From Maratus speciosus (taxonomy: Eukaryota; Arthropoda; Arachnida; Araneae; Salticidae), in NCBI GenBank assembly GCA_963932465.1, contig OZ010791.1, positions 320,784,283 through 320,848,282 on the forward strand: 64,000 nt of DNA, in the 5' to 3' direction. The position numbers and the translations under genes were made by a program. Below the pieces are notes generated by a model that worked only from the letters and a program-made list of their open reading frames with translations, was not told where the DNA came from and did no database searches. Below are positions 21,120-32,237 of the stretch, in pieces (the first letter of the stretch is position 1; each line of letters begins with the position of its first letter).

Positions 21120-21860
21120 TATCCTATACGGCCCCGAAAGAATAAAATACAGTCCCGGTCTGGCCCGAATCTAGAGAAAAAATTCAAGACCCAGACTTGT
21201 CCCTGGAAGAATGAAATTCCTACCCGGCCCAACATTTAAAAAAATAAAATTGAGTCTCAGCCCGAACCGAGTCTTGAGATAAAAATTAAGCCCTGACCGA
21301 GCTTAATGAACGAAAATTTTACCGAACTCGGGCTTCGAGACAGGCCCGGGCTCGGGGACACTTTTTTAATATATAATACGAAATCGGCCTAGAGTTCTGA
21401 ATCGGGTCGGGTAACCCGCTTTTACTCGCATCCGACCCGACTCGACCCCGGGTTGGAGCTATATTTTTTTTGTTGTGGGTCGAGGTCGGGTTGACTTCTA
21501 CTTTTTTGCTGCGGGTCGGGTTCGGGTTGGGTTTTGACTCTTGCGGGCCCGGTTCGGGTTGATCCGATTTTTCAAAATAATCTCCAAAATATTTTTTCTG
21601 GTTAAAAATCTATATGTAATAAGATTTCCACAATGGACACTCCCGAAAAAGCTGACACGTCTATTTAGTGAACAGTTTTTCAATTCCTACACTTATATAT
21701 TCGTACGCTTATACTTTAGTGGTCACCTCCCAATCTACATACATATAACATGTGCATGTGTGCAAAAACTATCACAAATGCGATACATACATATTTCTGT
21801 TTATCAGAAAAGAAATGGTGGTAATATTTTTTATATGCCGGAGCACGAAAAAAAAAAATG
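21120..21860 (+). repeat. CCCGACCCGAAC / GGGTCGGGTT block and copy 2 of the 450-bp repeat
   Basis: 21120-21360 holds GGCCCGA-type words on the plus strand, that is the module inverted. 21385 starts TAGAGTTCTGAATCGGGTCG, and 21385-21860 parallels 18940-19440. Confidence 0.6.
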
Positions 21861-22074
21861 GTTCTTATAGATAGAATAACCTATGATCACATTTCTTATA
21901 TACATTTTATATCTGATGCAGTAAATTGAATATATATTCATCCATATTCATATAGATATCTATTTTCATTTAAAACACAGTTCTGCTCAAACTTTGTTTT
22001 TTTTTTCTGAAAATCCTAAAAACCCAACTTGCAAAAAGCATAAATATGAACAGCAAGAAATATTCTAGGATGAA

Positions 22075-22450
22075 CCCGACCAAGAGAAAGAAAGATGAAG
22101 TCATCCCGACCCGAAAAGGGAAAATTAAGTACAGCCCGACACCGACCCGATGTACTACTCCATCTAACAAGGTGTCTGCTATTCATTTTACTATATTCGA
22201 ATATTAAAGAATACAGATTTGTCCATTTTTCTATGGGAAACATAAAATTGGTATTAGAGATTTAATTATAGATTACTTTTCACATTTGCATTAAAACTTT
22301 ATTTACTTTCCGTTCATTTCGGATTCTGTTCGGGTTGCGGGTTAAAGTATTTTGGGTTCGGGCCGGATGAAGATTGAAATATGTCGGGTTCGGATCGGGT
22401 TGCGGGTTGACTTCAAATGTAATTTTCGGATTCGGGTTGGGTGCGCAGGG
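22075..22450. repeat. GGGTCGGGTT-rich modules in opposing orientation
   Basis: CCCGACCCGA words at 22075-22150 face GGGTTCGGGTT words at 22325-22450. The AT-rich spacer between them is shared with 18220-18370. Confidence 0.55.
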
Positions 22451-22631
22451 ACTAATTCGGCCCCCCTGTCGGGGATACCATGCCCCCCCCCCCCGTCGGG
22501 TAAGTTCTGGCGCCGCCCCTGTGGCCATCACAAAACTTTCTTCTATCTCATACATGTCAATGCTTCAAAATTCGCTATCACAGTGCCAAATTAAATGGCA
22601 ATCTGTGCTCATCATGAGAATTCTAAAAAGA

Positions 22632-23359
22632 TGAAATTCCGTGCATTAGTTCTCGAGGTGTCGCTGAAATCGTGTAAATCCAGCAAAATGCAGCAATGCA
22701 GCGCCACCTATTGGGTTATTTACACCCGAACCTAATTATCATCAACTTAAGTCAACGTCTAACTGAATATGAAGTTTGAGGAAAATTCGTGCATTAGTTC
22801 TTGAGATTCAGCTATTGCGCAAATCATGAAAAATGCAGCATAGCAGCGCCACCTGTTGAGCGGTTTACACCAACACATAATCAGCAGCAATATTAATCAA
22901 GTTATACTTAAATCTAAGGTTTTATGAAAATTCGTTCATTAGTTCTTGAGATAGAGCTATTGAAGAAATAGTGCAAAATGCAGCACAGCAGCGCCACCTA
23001 TTGGGAGATTTACACCAACACGTAGTCAGCATCATTTCATATCAAAGAGTAACTGAATCTGAAGTTTGATGAAAATGTGTCCATTCGTTCTTGAGATAGA
23101 GCCGAGGATAGAGCTATTGCAGAAATCGTGTAAATCCTGCAAAATGCAGCCTAGCAGCGCCACCTGTTGGGCGATTTACACCAAAACGTAAACAGTATCC
23201 ATTTATGTCAAGGACTAACGGAACCTGAAGTTTTATGAAAATCCGTGCATTAGATCTTGAGATACAGCTATTGCGGAAATCGGGAAAAATGCAGCATAGC
23301 AGCGCCACCTGTTGAGCGATTTACACCAAAAACTAATCAGCACCAATTTTCATCAGGGA
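22632..23359 (+). repeat. 145-bp tandem array, first five units
   Basis: The landmark GTGCATTAG (or close variants) occurs at 22641, 22789, 22934, 23079 and 23245, a period of 145-148 bp. One unit is lengthened by a 21-bp internal duplication near 23095-23120. Each unit carries AATGCAGCATAGCAGCGCCACCTGTTGGG-type sequence. The sixth unit resumes at 26945 after the hAT insertion. Confidence 0.9.
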
Positions 23360-23529
23360 CAGAGTTGGGCAGTATCGAAAATACATGTATTTGAAATACA
23401 TTTTCAAAATACATTTGCATTTTGTATTTTAAACGAACTAAAGGAAAGTATTTTGGTAATGTATTTTGAAATGATTTTTCCGAGTATTTTGTATTTTAAA
23501 AATACTCAAAATACATTTCTGTCGATTTC

Positions 23530-24580
23530 AAGCTGCCTTTTTAAAACCGCAAAATCTAAGATTCACAAAAGCAAAATACGTGCCTGACTGTTTTGTTTCG
23601 TCTTAGGATTATAATGAATGCATCTGCTCTGCTGAAGTATTTTTGCTGAATGATTACAAAACGTTCTAGTTTTTATAGCTCTAACGTTGCTATGAGAATG
23701 AAAAACTACTGTGTGATAAACAGGAAGAATCATTTAGAGTATTGCTGTGTATTCTATTTTTTAAATACCATAGAAATATACTGCAGTTAGTTATTTAGGA
23801 GACTCATGAAAGAATGACTCAGCCCCCGCTGGTAATGTATCAAGTGAATTAATTATTTGGGATAATACAGTTGCGCTGTATTAGGCTGGAATTTTTAAAA
23901 AAATAATTTCTGTTGATAATGTTGTTAAAAAGTTAACGCATTATGCATGTGTAAAACAAGGTCTACTTTTATAAGTGGAACTTTTCAAGACACAACTAAC
24001 TTTAAAACTCATTTAAAGGTAAGATTTTTGGTTTTATAACGGTTATGCACTGATTGAAACATTATTTTTTTTATAGCTCCTTTGTATTCATTGTATTAAT
24101 GTTCAGGTGTAATTTACCCCACTCGTGATATTTATTAAATGGAGAATGAATTTTATTACATAAATATAGTTCTATTTATTGATATATTTATTATTACAAA
24201 TACAGTATGTATGTGTTTAAATACAGTTTTACAATATAAATGAATGAGATATTCAATACGTTATGAAAATTTAAAGTCATTTTAATAAAATCACTTATTC
24301 AAGATTGATGAAACTTTAAGACAGACCACGACGAAGAGCGATGCATTGATTACAGACACTTGTAATTTATTAAACTCTAAAAGATCATTACTAAAGCTCA
24401 CTACTAAAAGAAAAAAATAAGAAAAAACATTATTTGGTGTCATTTCCGCACATTATGATATTCCTAGGTCTTAAACAAAAACATTTAACATGTTGTTTAT
24501 TTTATATTTCTCTTTAAATTATTTCTTATTTTTTATTCATGTGAAGCACTCATATTTGAGTTGCAGTGATCGAGGCATTA
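23530..24580. other. hAT interior, no gene recognised
   Basis: AT-rich, with no supported reading frame or RNA. Confidence 0.5.
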
Positions 24581-24584
24581 ATGA

Positions 24585-24585
<1 letters not shown>

Positions 24586-24617
<32 letters not shown>

Positions 24618-24716
24618 ATATACAGACTTCCAACAAAGGGGGTTATGCAATTCGTGTATATCCATGCATAACTCTTGAACTAATGCAACGATTTTCAATC
24701 TCGCTCACTCTTCTTC

Positions 24717-24760
<44 letters not shown>
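24586..24760. repeat. (ATCT)n microsatellite and 40-base poly-T
   Basis: TATC repeats at 24586-24618 are followed by TATATACAGACTTCC and a T run at 24720-24760. The (ATCT)n-TATATA pairing recurs at 32205-32265 and 34155-34200. Confidence 0.9.
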
Positions 24761-24764
<4 letters not shown>

Positions 24765-24999
24765 AAGGGTTTAGTTTGAAGGTGACAACGTTTCGATTTC
24801 AACAGGACAATACTATAAACCTTTTTTTGGTTTTATAAGCGTTAACTTTCGTAAAAATGAAGCTATCATCACGAAATTTTAATATATCATCCATCGTGTA
24901 CTGCACGTCAAAATGAGCGATATTAAATAGCTAAGGGAATTAAGTAAAATGAACGTGAATTACTGTTCTGCACCAAGTAAGTAACCAGATTTTACCCGA

Positions 25000-26765
25000 A
25001 CGCACATCAACCAGAGATGTCGTTTGGGTCAGGTGGAAGCTCATTCTTTCATTGTGGGTCGGGTTCGAGTTGGTTTGACCCTAATTCGAGTTCTGGTCTG
25101 TTCTAGTTGACACTTGCGGGATGGGTTTGAAACAGTGCTGAAATCGTGAGAAAAAACTCACGGTTTCCTGCGGATTCAGTTCCAGCTGAAAAAATTGCAC
25201 TTTTAAAATCCTTAATAAGAGTTGTCGGGAGGTGGGGGGGGGGGGGGATATATGTTCTTAATATCCTCATCTGAGCAGTCTCTCTTAGTCTGTGAAAACA
25301 GAGGTAGGCGCTGTAACTTTATTGATTAAACAGAGAGTGTACAGAGCTTCTTAAAAATAATCCAGGTGGTATACGGCGTATATCTCCGTATATCCTCCAC
25401 TACATCGCTGGTTTGTTAACCTATTTTAAACTACATCGCTGGTTTGTTAACCTATTTTAAAAATAAACTTCACTATATTGTTTAAAATGAAAAAAAAACT
25501 ATTATTTTGTCTAACTGTTACTACGCAAACATACACGGCCCGAAATAACAGGTCTCGGCCCGAGCCCAACCCGTAGAAAAATCTTTTTAGCCCGTCCCGT
25601 CCTGTACAAAATAAATAAATAAATAAATATTGGCACAGCCAGGTATAAAAGCTAAAAATTCGGCCCGATCCCAGCTCGTACAAAACCTTGATTAACCCGG
25701 TCCAACTGAATTTCAACAAAATATTGATTTTTACGCCAATATGGTTAAAAATCGTCTCGTATGAGGAATTCTGACAAAAAATACTTATTTTAGCTTTTTT
25801 TCATGTTTATACTTTTTATTTTTAAGAAAACATGCTGGACTGCGATATTTATCTTTTAAATGCATCTGTATTTGTATGGAAAAATCTTAGTTATCATTTA
25901 AAATCTAATCCACATTCCATGGTGTGGAGACTTAAATATATGAAAAATGCTATAGCATAAAATCTTCCAAGACGGAATCGACAGGAAAGGAGAATATCCG
26001 TTATAGACAGGTTTCGTTCTTAGCAGGTACATAGTTTGTTGTAAATGTATTCTTTTCGCGCGTGTTAATATATTCATTTTGCATGGATCAACACATTTTT
26101 CAGTTTTACACATGATTCGTCTTAGGCAGGTTCTTTTTCACAGTTTCTTTTTCTGTGCTTTAACTTCATTGCCTAGAGATACTATATGTACTATTCTTTA
26201 AAAATAATAAATTTAGCAATTTAATTGTAAAATAATGGCGATTTTTAAAAATATACATTTTGTGCAAATACTGTTGGGCCGTGCCAGATTTTACTGATTT
26301 TTGGATAGGCCAGACCGGGCAGGGACGGGCCAAACATTTTCATACGTGTTGGGTCGGGGCCGAGCTTGAAAATTTTGGACAGTGCAGACCTCTATGAAGA
26401 ATGAAGTTCAGAATCTTGATTATCCCCACCAGTTCTTTTTTATTGTAAATTTTGCCATATTTTATCAGGACGTTTTCTTGATCCAATTAGGCCAAATTTT
26501 CTGTTATGAAAAACCGATGATAAAAGATTAAAAATTCTGTATAAGAATCTCATCCCCAAGGGACTAAGCCTCGATTCAGCCCGTAAAAAAAGAAGTCAGG
26601 CCCGAACCGGAAAGAATGATGTCGAGGTCCTGACCGGCACAAGCCTTCAGAAAAACATAAAACCTGTGCCTGACCCGGAAAGAGTGAAATCCAGGTCCGG
26701 CTCGATCAGAATGTTCTGAATGAAAATTGGCCTGCCAGGCACGGCCGGTGCAGACCTGTAACATT
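25000..26765. repeat. GGGTCGGGTT / GGCCCGA modules inside the 3.6-kb hAT
   Basis: Degenerate modules at 25000-25140, 25530-25720, 26280-26360 and 26570-26765. Two hAT-like ends are visible in reverse complement: AGAGGTCTGCACTG (ending near 26392) and ACAGGTCTGCACCGG (near 26758). This suggests small non-autonomous hAT copies nested here. Internal bounds are unresolved. A G run lies at 25233-25247. Confidence 0.5.
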
Positions 26766-26978
26766 ATGCCCAAACTTTTAAAATTTTAAATGTATTTTGT
26801 ATTTTCAATGTATTTTGAAAATACATGTATTTTGTATTTGGATATTTTAAAATTCGAAAAGTATTTTGTATTTTAGGTTCTAAAACTAATGTATTTTGTA
26901 TTTTGTATCGAAAATGAATTTTCGATGTATTTTGCCCAACTCTGATCAGGGACTACCTGAATATAATTTTTTATTAAA

Positions 26979-27178
26979 TTCCGTGCTTTAGTTCTTGAGC
27001 TAGAGCGCCCACAAAATTTGTGTCACACACAGACCGACTCACAGACAGACATTTTGTAAAAACACGTTTTTCGGGTTCTCTGACCCCTAAAACGTGTAAA
27101 TCCGTCGAAAACCGGAATTCGAAAAATTTCATGAATCCAGTACTTTTCTTGTAAAGATAGAAGAAAGTAAAAATTAAA
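26979..27178 (+). repeat. Shared 3-prime module of tandem-repeat-core elements (copy 1)
   Basis: From the last unit it passes through a GACA/GACC-rich patch into ACACGTTTTTCGGGTTCTCT, GACCCCTAAAACGTG, AATCCGTCGAAAACCGGAA and AAAGATAGAAGAAAGTAAAA. 63620-63775 has the same order of words. Confidence 0.85.
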
Positions 27179-28918
27179 TAATATCTATCGGCATATACTT
27201 AGCTGTCAACTATTCCACTTTCTAGTTATCACTCCTTTTAAATAGTAATCTTTGCCTAATTTTAATGTTAATTAATTGCAGAAATCTTCGATTAAATATG
27301 GTAAGGATTATGATTCGGAAATAGTGTTAACACAAAAAAGGATAGTTTGCAGATACGCATTTTTAAGAAAAAAAATAAAATGAAATTTACCGAAATTAAT
27401 ATTTATTTGCTGAAAAATGGACATAATGTTTTTCAATTTCCTATAAAAGGTGCATATCTTAAACTATAATCGATTCCTTCTGATTAGCAGTAGTAATCTT
27501 TTGTGGTGAGTCCCTGAAAATCAGATTAGATTAAAAATTTGACACAGTTATCGGAAAGATTCGGTGCTTTTATACAAAAAAGGGGAAACACTGCTTGATT
27601 GCTTTCTATCAGAATAACTATACATGGCAATTATATCTACTTACAAATGAAATTGACTTCGTAAATCTGCAGAGCAGAACATTAGCATGGGCAATGTTCA
27701 TGATACAAAATAAATAGAAAAACCACTAACGTGTCTTTTATACTCGTACGCAATAGAAGACAAAAAACCTCAAACTGATGCTCGTTGGCTAAAAACAGAA
27801 AATATTCTTTTCAGGTTAGATATGATATCTAAATATTAGAAAAAAAGCCAATAAAAAATTACCCTACTGTCACAAAAGAAAATCGAACTGAAAGCAAATT
27901 CATCGTTCAGTCTCTTGAGTGGCGCCGTATCAACACGTCGCCGACATAAATATGAATGTAATTAATTTGAAATAGGAAAACATGATTTCTGTTTTCCCTT
28001 CATTGTGATCAATATAGCATTAAAATGATTTGAAATAGAATATAACACGTAATTTTGAAGGAGGAAAGGTTTTTTCCCCCCTATACATGAATAAATGCAA
28101 TTTTGAATGTAATTGTATTGCACAATGATAAAGCAACATAAGCCCCAGGTTATGCACGGTTCCCATGTAAATTACCGAAAAAAGCACAAATTAATCGGCT
28201 ACATATAACTGAAACAATAAATAAGTAAAACAGGATATAATTTAAAATGCAATGCTTAAAAAAAAATTAAAAGCGCATTCGATTCCAAACCAATTTAATA
28301 GTCACGCCTATCATTTTATGCTTTTACGCATAAAAACGAGCCCATGAATATGTAAGAAAGTTTCATGTTGTTCAGGAGGTAAAAATATTTTTTAGAACAA
28401 CTTCAAATTGAATTACGTTTCATGGAAATTTCAGTTGTATTTATTAGATTTGCTTTGAACAAAGAATAATCGGTCAAGTGCGAGTTTCACTCGCGTACAA
28501 AAAGTTCCGTACAATAAATTTAAGCGTTGACTTTGTAAAAAACTTGCCATTGTTCTATTAAATATTTATCAATAATTGAATTCAATTGGAATGAAAAAGG
28601 GTGACTATTTATCGTTATGATTCGCCTTACCTAAAACAAAGACCTTGTACAAAGTTTAAAGTTGACATTGTGACAAATGCGCCTTGAAAGGATGTTGCAA
28701 AGTTGCATCGCCGCCTTGATCTGTGATGCCTTTATCTAGAAAGGTTATTAATTAATATCTGCTAATTATCCAATATCCTTTTTGAAAATTATTATCAGCA
28801 ATCCTTGGATGATTTCGTGACGATGAGTACCTCGAACTCCCCCTAATTTCCTCACTGAGCGCACGCAAAGTAAAGTTTATGTATAACGGAAAAGTGCGAT
28901 TTTCTGAAAAACTATATG
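27179..28918. other. hAT interior, no gene recognised
   Basis: About 1.7 kb of AT-rich sequence. GTCAAGTGCGAGTTTCACTC followed by TTCCGTAC (28474-28516) resembles a word set I associate with dispersed insect repeats, from memory only. Confidence 0.4.
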
Positions 28919-28926
28919 ACCTAGGA

Positions 28927-29649
28927 CAGGGTTGGCGAACCTATGGCACGCGTGCTAGAGTTGGCACGTAAGACAATTTCTCTGGCACGCGAAAAAATAA
29001 ATTTTATAATTATTATACAGATGAAATTTAATTTCTATTATAATGAATAAAATTTTGTTTCATACGGACAGACTATCACAAATAAGGCAATTATTTTTGC
29101 ATGAAAAGAATTTTCTTTTCTTGCGATGTTATGCAGCGTTTGCGACATGTATTTTGCCCTTCTGTATGATTTTTATAATGCTGTACTTTTCAAATTAATT
29201 TTTTTAGACAGTCCCTTCGGTAAGATGGCAAATGGATCCAATTTATAAAACTATCAAAATATGAATCAGGTATAAAGCATTCTCCATCGAACATACAACA
29301 GTAAAAATCTCATCAATAATTTATTGATACAATGCTTAATGCAACTTGGATAATCATGACTAGATGCATAAATAATAAGGTCGAAAATTTCTAAAATAAA
29401 ATTTCGTATTTTTATTTCCTTATCATAGTGAAAATTATTACATAAATGAATCATATTTACGAATTAAAATTTTAATTTAATGGTTTATTCAAATATGCAG
29501 AGAAATAGCATCTGATTTTTTAACTAGTGTTTTGTATAAACATCGTACTTTGCAAAATTATTTTATGTCAAAATGTGGCACGTTACACCATTGATAGATA
29601 TTGTTGGTGAATTTTTGGCACGCGCACGTAAAAAGGTTCGCCGATCCTG
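28927..29649. mobile_element. hAT MITE, 723 bp
   Basis: Termini CAGGGTTGGCGAACC (left) and GGTTCGCCGATCCTG (right), flanked by an exact 8-bp duplication ACCTAGGA (28919-28926, 29650-29657). GGCACGCG and GGCACGT words are repeated near both ends. The termini and subterminal GGCACGCG words are typical of a widespread hAT group. No transposase frame. Confidence 0.93.
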
Positions 29650-29723
29650 ACCTAGGATAATGCTGCTTACTTGCTTAATGACAAAATTATTTTGCGTTTG
29701 CGTATTCGGGATAGAACATAATA

Positions 29724-30506
29724 CAGTGAAACATCTCTGTAAGGGCTACATACCGTTCCATCGAAAATTGGCCCTTATGAGGTGTGGCCCTTGAATAGGG
29801 GTGACAAAAAAACAACTAAAATAAGGAAATCACAACCTATGTAGGTGAAAAAACTGTTTATTAACATTTTCAAACTCTATATATATGATTGAAAACATTT
29901 TCTATTGAATTTTGTTTACTTTTCATAATTTTTTCACAGACAATTTTGGTTTCTCATGATTTTTTTACTTTATGGAACAAATTACTTAAATTTGCATAAT
30001 TTATTAATGCCTTAGAATGAGATATTAGTTTATTTATGCTAGCGTTTTTACACACAAGTGCAAAAATTGTGCTTCAATATGCATTCACAGTTTTAGTAAA
30101 TGTGGAATCAGTTTTTCTAGATAACCTGTTATCCTTTGTGGGCCCACAACAAAAAGTCAAGTTTTCCCTCCAACCCAACCCCTACAGGTTGAAAAGTCTA
30201 ACAAAGTGTGAGGAACACATGTCTGTCGTCCTTCATTGTGTTTCTAAATCCTCCCCATCTCCCCCTGCCTTCTTTGTTGCAAGTGCAGTTGTCTGCTGAA
30301 CTCTTACCTTTTGGTTCAGAAATTCAATACACCTGTTTAAGATTTAAGGCACATGTGAAAAAATGGCCTTTATGAGGGTTAAGTGCGGCCCTTAATAGAA
30401 GTAAATTTAGCATTATGTCTATGGGAAAAATTTTCGTTCCTAAAAATATTGGCCCTTAATAGAGGTGGCCTTTGAATAGGGGTGGCGTTTAAAAGAAGTT
30501 TCACTG
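29724..30506. mobile_element. Pogo-like MITE, 783 bp
   Basis: Ends CAGTGAAACATCT (left) and AGAAGTTTCACTG (right) flanked by TA (29722-29723, 30507-30508). GGCCCTTA and TGAATAGGGGTG words are repeated inside each end. TA target and CAGTGAAAC termini suit Tc1/mariner-pogo elements. The 87-codon frame at 30036 matches nothing I recognise. Confidence 0.75.
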
Positions 30507-30509
30507 TAT

Positions 30510-31250
30510 TAATTTTCAGCAAAAAAAAAAAAAAAAATATAATTGAAATCAAAAAGATAAAAAAATCCGAAAAAGAAGGAAGGGTTAAGCATGTGACAAG
30601 ATAAAGATACGTTTTGACAATTATTATATAAGCAGCATAGCGGTTCTATATTTGATAATATAAAACCAATCGTTCTAGGACGGGGGAAACATTTAAAAAT
30701 GCACCCCTAATTATGATTTACGTGTGGTAATTGTTTAAATCGCATCTTACAATAAAAAAATTATAATTCGCTCCGTAATTAGAGAAAATATTTTTCTACC
30801 TTTATGTATATTTACCGTATTACGAGCACCCCTTTCCTTGTGTTATGGTGCTACCATTAATTATTTGAACACATTTATATTTCTTAATTAAAGTTTGTTT
30901 GAACTGCTTTAAGTACAAATATAAATAAAGACTAACGCTTAAAAATTCGGGGAGAGATGGTAAAAGCTAATTTCTTAGGAGGTATGCCATTGTGGTGGGA
31001 GGTAGCAAGCAGCTGAAGCACCCATTTTTTAGGGATGTCCGTTATTTACATAGCTGTCAACATTCCTTATTTTTAAAGTCAAACAAAAATATTTTGAACA
31101 AGAAATTTAATTTATTAAATAAAATAAAAAAGAACCCCATAGAAACAAGGCACATTTCATTAAACAAAATTTCAGGTTCAAAATTTGTTTATTTGACCTG
31201 GAGAAAACCCCGGAAGGTTGGCTTGGCAGGTATGTATTTATAGTTATTGA
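30510..31250. other. hAT interior, no gene recognised
   Basis: AT-rich, poly-A (30523-30537) and a T/G run (31250-31275). Nothing else seen. Confidence 0.45.
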
Positions 31251-31365
31251 TTTTTTTTTTTTTTTGGGGGGGGGGTGTAGGGAGGAGGGGTTTGGGTATA
31301 TGGGGCGCTAAGTGAAGTTCTGCACACAGGCGCCGGATACTTCTGGCGCGCCCCTGCCTAGGCTG

Positions 31366-31795
31366 TTTACAATTCTCACCAACTAAACTGGTAAACAAAA
31401 TATCTCCTATCCCAATGGTCAAAAGGCATGTACAACCGAATAAGAGACAGCAAAAGGATGCAAAAATTACAAGCACAGAGCTTATAAACAAGAAAAAATA
31501 GAAGGAAATAAAAAGCAAAAGAAACTAGAAAGAGTCAAAAAACGATAGCTTGGCGGAAGTAAAATGTGTAAAAAAGGAAGCGAAAGATCAACTTGAAAAC
31601 ACCTTACTTGAGGAAGAAACAAAAATATTAGTCGTCTTCCGACAATGAGTAAATTGTTCATCTTATGGATACTGATGTCAGTATTGGATTGGAAGGATTG
31701 GAATTTAATGACTCTGAATGTGCTGAGTGTCTGGAGTCTTATCAAGAAGCAAAATCTAAAGCGGACAGAATTCAGTGCATCAAATTCAATCGATA
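31366..31795 (+). pseudogene. Pogo/Tigger-type transposase C-terminal remnant
   Basis: Plus-strand translation from about 31378 gives an open stretch containing SPTKLVNKISPIPMVKR, then KITSTELINKK, then a lysine-rich tail to a stop at about 31546. In another frame, 31706-31795 reads ECAECLESYQEAKSKADRIQ before a stop. A proline/basic linker, lysine-rich region and C-terminal Cys-x2-Cys motif follow the order seen in many arthropod pogo-like transposases. That match is from memory of the family, not a search. The DDE core is absent, presumably lost with the hAT insertion or an earlier deletion. Confidence 0.55.
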
Positions 31796-32077
31796 GCTGC
31801 ACGACATAGACTCAATTTATTTTTGAAACGGGAAGTGTGGTGTGATTGTGGGCGAATGGAAATACAAAATCAAAGAATGAGAAGAAATGGCAACAATAAA
31901 CAGACTGCAGCCTAAATAGAATAAAACTAATACTTACATTAAGAGCAAACTGCAATGTTCACCTGCATCTAAAATAGTGATTTATATATTTTTTTGCAAT
32001 TATGCTGTCTATTATTTCCAGTAATTATGTACTATCCATTCATGTAAATTCAAATGTTTTTCTTTTCATTTTCATTT
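31796..32077. other. No gene recognised
   Basis: AT-rich DNA between the pogo remnant and the palindrome cluster. Confidence 0.45.
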
Positions 32078-32206
32078 TAGGTAGATTTCGTATGAAATAC
32101 TACCTATTGGGATCGTTCCTATGTTGGAATTTCTGAAACATTTTTGCAGATCTACACCGATCATAACCCCTAGAACCCAAAACCACCCTCAGTAAAAAAC
32201 TTTATA

Positions 32207-32237
<31 letters not shown>

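Larger units (their letters stand above)
16276..22521. mobile_element. hAT element with nested insertions, 6.2 kb
   Basis: Ends CAAGGGCGGCGCCAGA (left) and TCTGGCGCCGCCCCTG (right) are inverted. The flanks TGGCCATC at 16268-16275 and 22522-22529 are an exact 8-bp duplication. Poly-G/C tracts follow both ends (16290-16325, 22460-22500). The interior is composed of GGGTCGGGTT-rich modules and other repeats. There is no transposase frame. Confidence 0.88.
23360..26944. mobile_element. hAT element, 3.6 kb, non-autonomous
   Basis: Termini CAGAGTTGGGCA and TGCCCAACTCTG, flanked by an exact 8-bp duplication ATCAGGGA (23352-23359 and 26945-26952). Subterminal regions at both ends are rich in GTATTTTGAAAATACA-type repeats (23372-23520, 26790-26930), probably transposase binding sites. 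The interior has no hAT transposase and holds further GGGTCGGGTT modules. Removing the element restores the 145-bp period of the host array exactly. Confidence 0.95.
22533..27178 (+). mobile_element. Tandem-repeat-core element (copy 1), split by hAT 23360-26944
   Basis: The left motif ACTTTCTTCTATCT (near 22534) is the reverse complement of AGATAGAAGAAAGT at the right end (27161-27174). Between them lie six units of about 145 bp and a 3-prime module. The module has CACAGACAGACATTTT, TCTCTGACCCC, AAACGTG and AATCCGTCGAAA. The same left motif and 3-prime module bound a different core at 59715-63775. No coding capacity. The element class is unknown to me; the left boundary may lie further out, before the 16276 insertion. 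Confidence 0.65.
15529..31356. mobile_element. hAT element with nested insertions
   Basis: Both ends read CAGGGGCGCGCC inward. The flanks are CCTAGGCC (15521-15528) and CCTAGGCT (31357-31364), an 8-bp target duplication with one mismatch. Subterminal sequences at both ends contain GCACACAGGCGCC. An 8-bp duplication and CAGGG termini are hAT hallmarks. The 15.8 kb is mostly later insertions. No hAT transposase is visible. Confidence 0.65.

Noticed and set aside
16094..21295. CAGGGCTTAATT (16094) and AATTAAGCCCTG (21284) as ends of one hAT
   Set aside because: The flanking 8-mers do not match, and the interval would cross the well-supported 16276-22521 insertion boundary.
24586..24618. CRISPR-like or regulatory repeat array
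   Set aside because: It is a plain (ATCT)n microsatellite in eukaryotic DNA; there are no spacers.
30036..30299. 87-codon frame as a host exon
   Set aside because: It lies within a TA-flanked pogo-like MITE and has no recognised domain.
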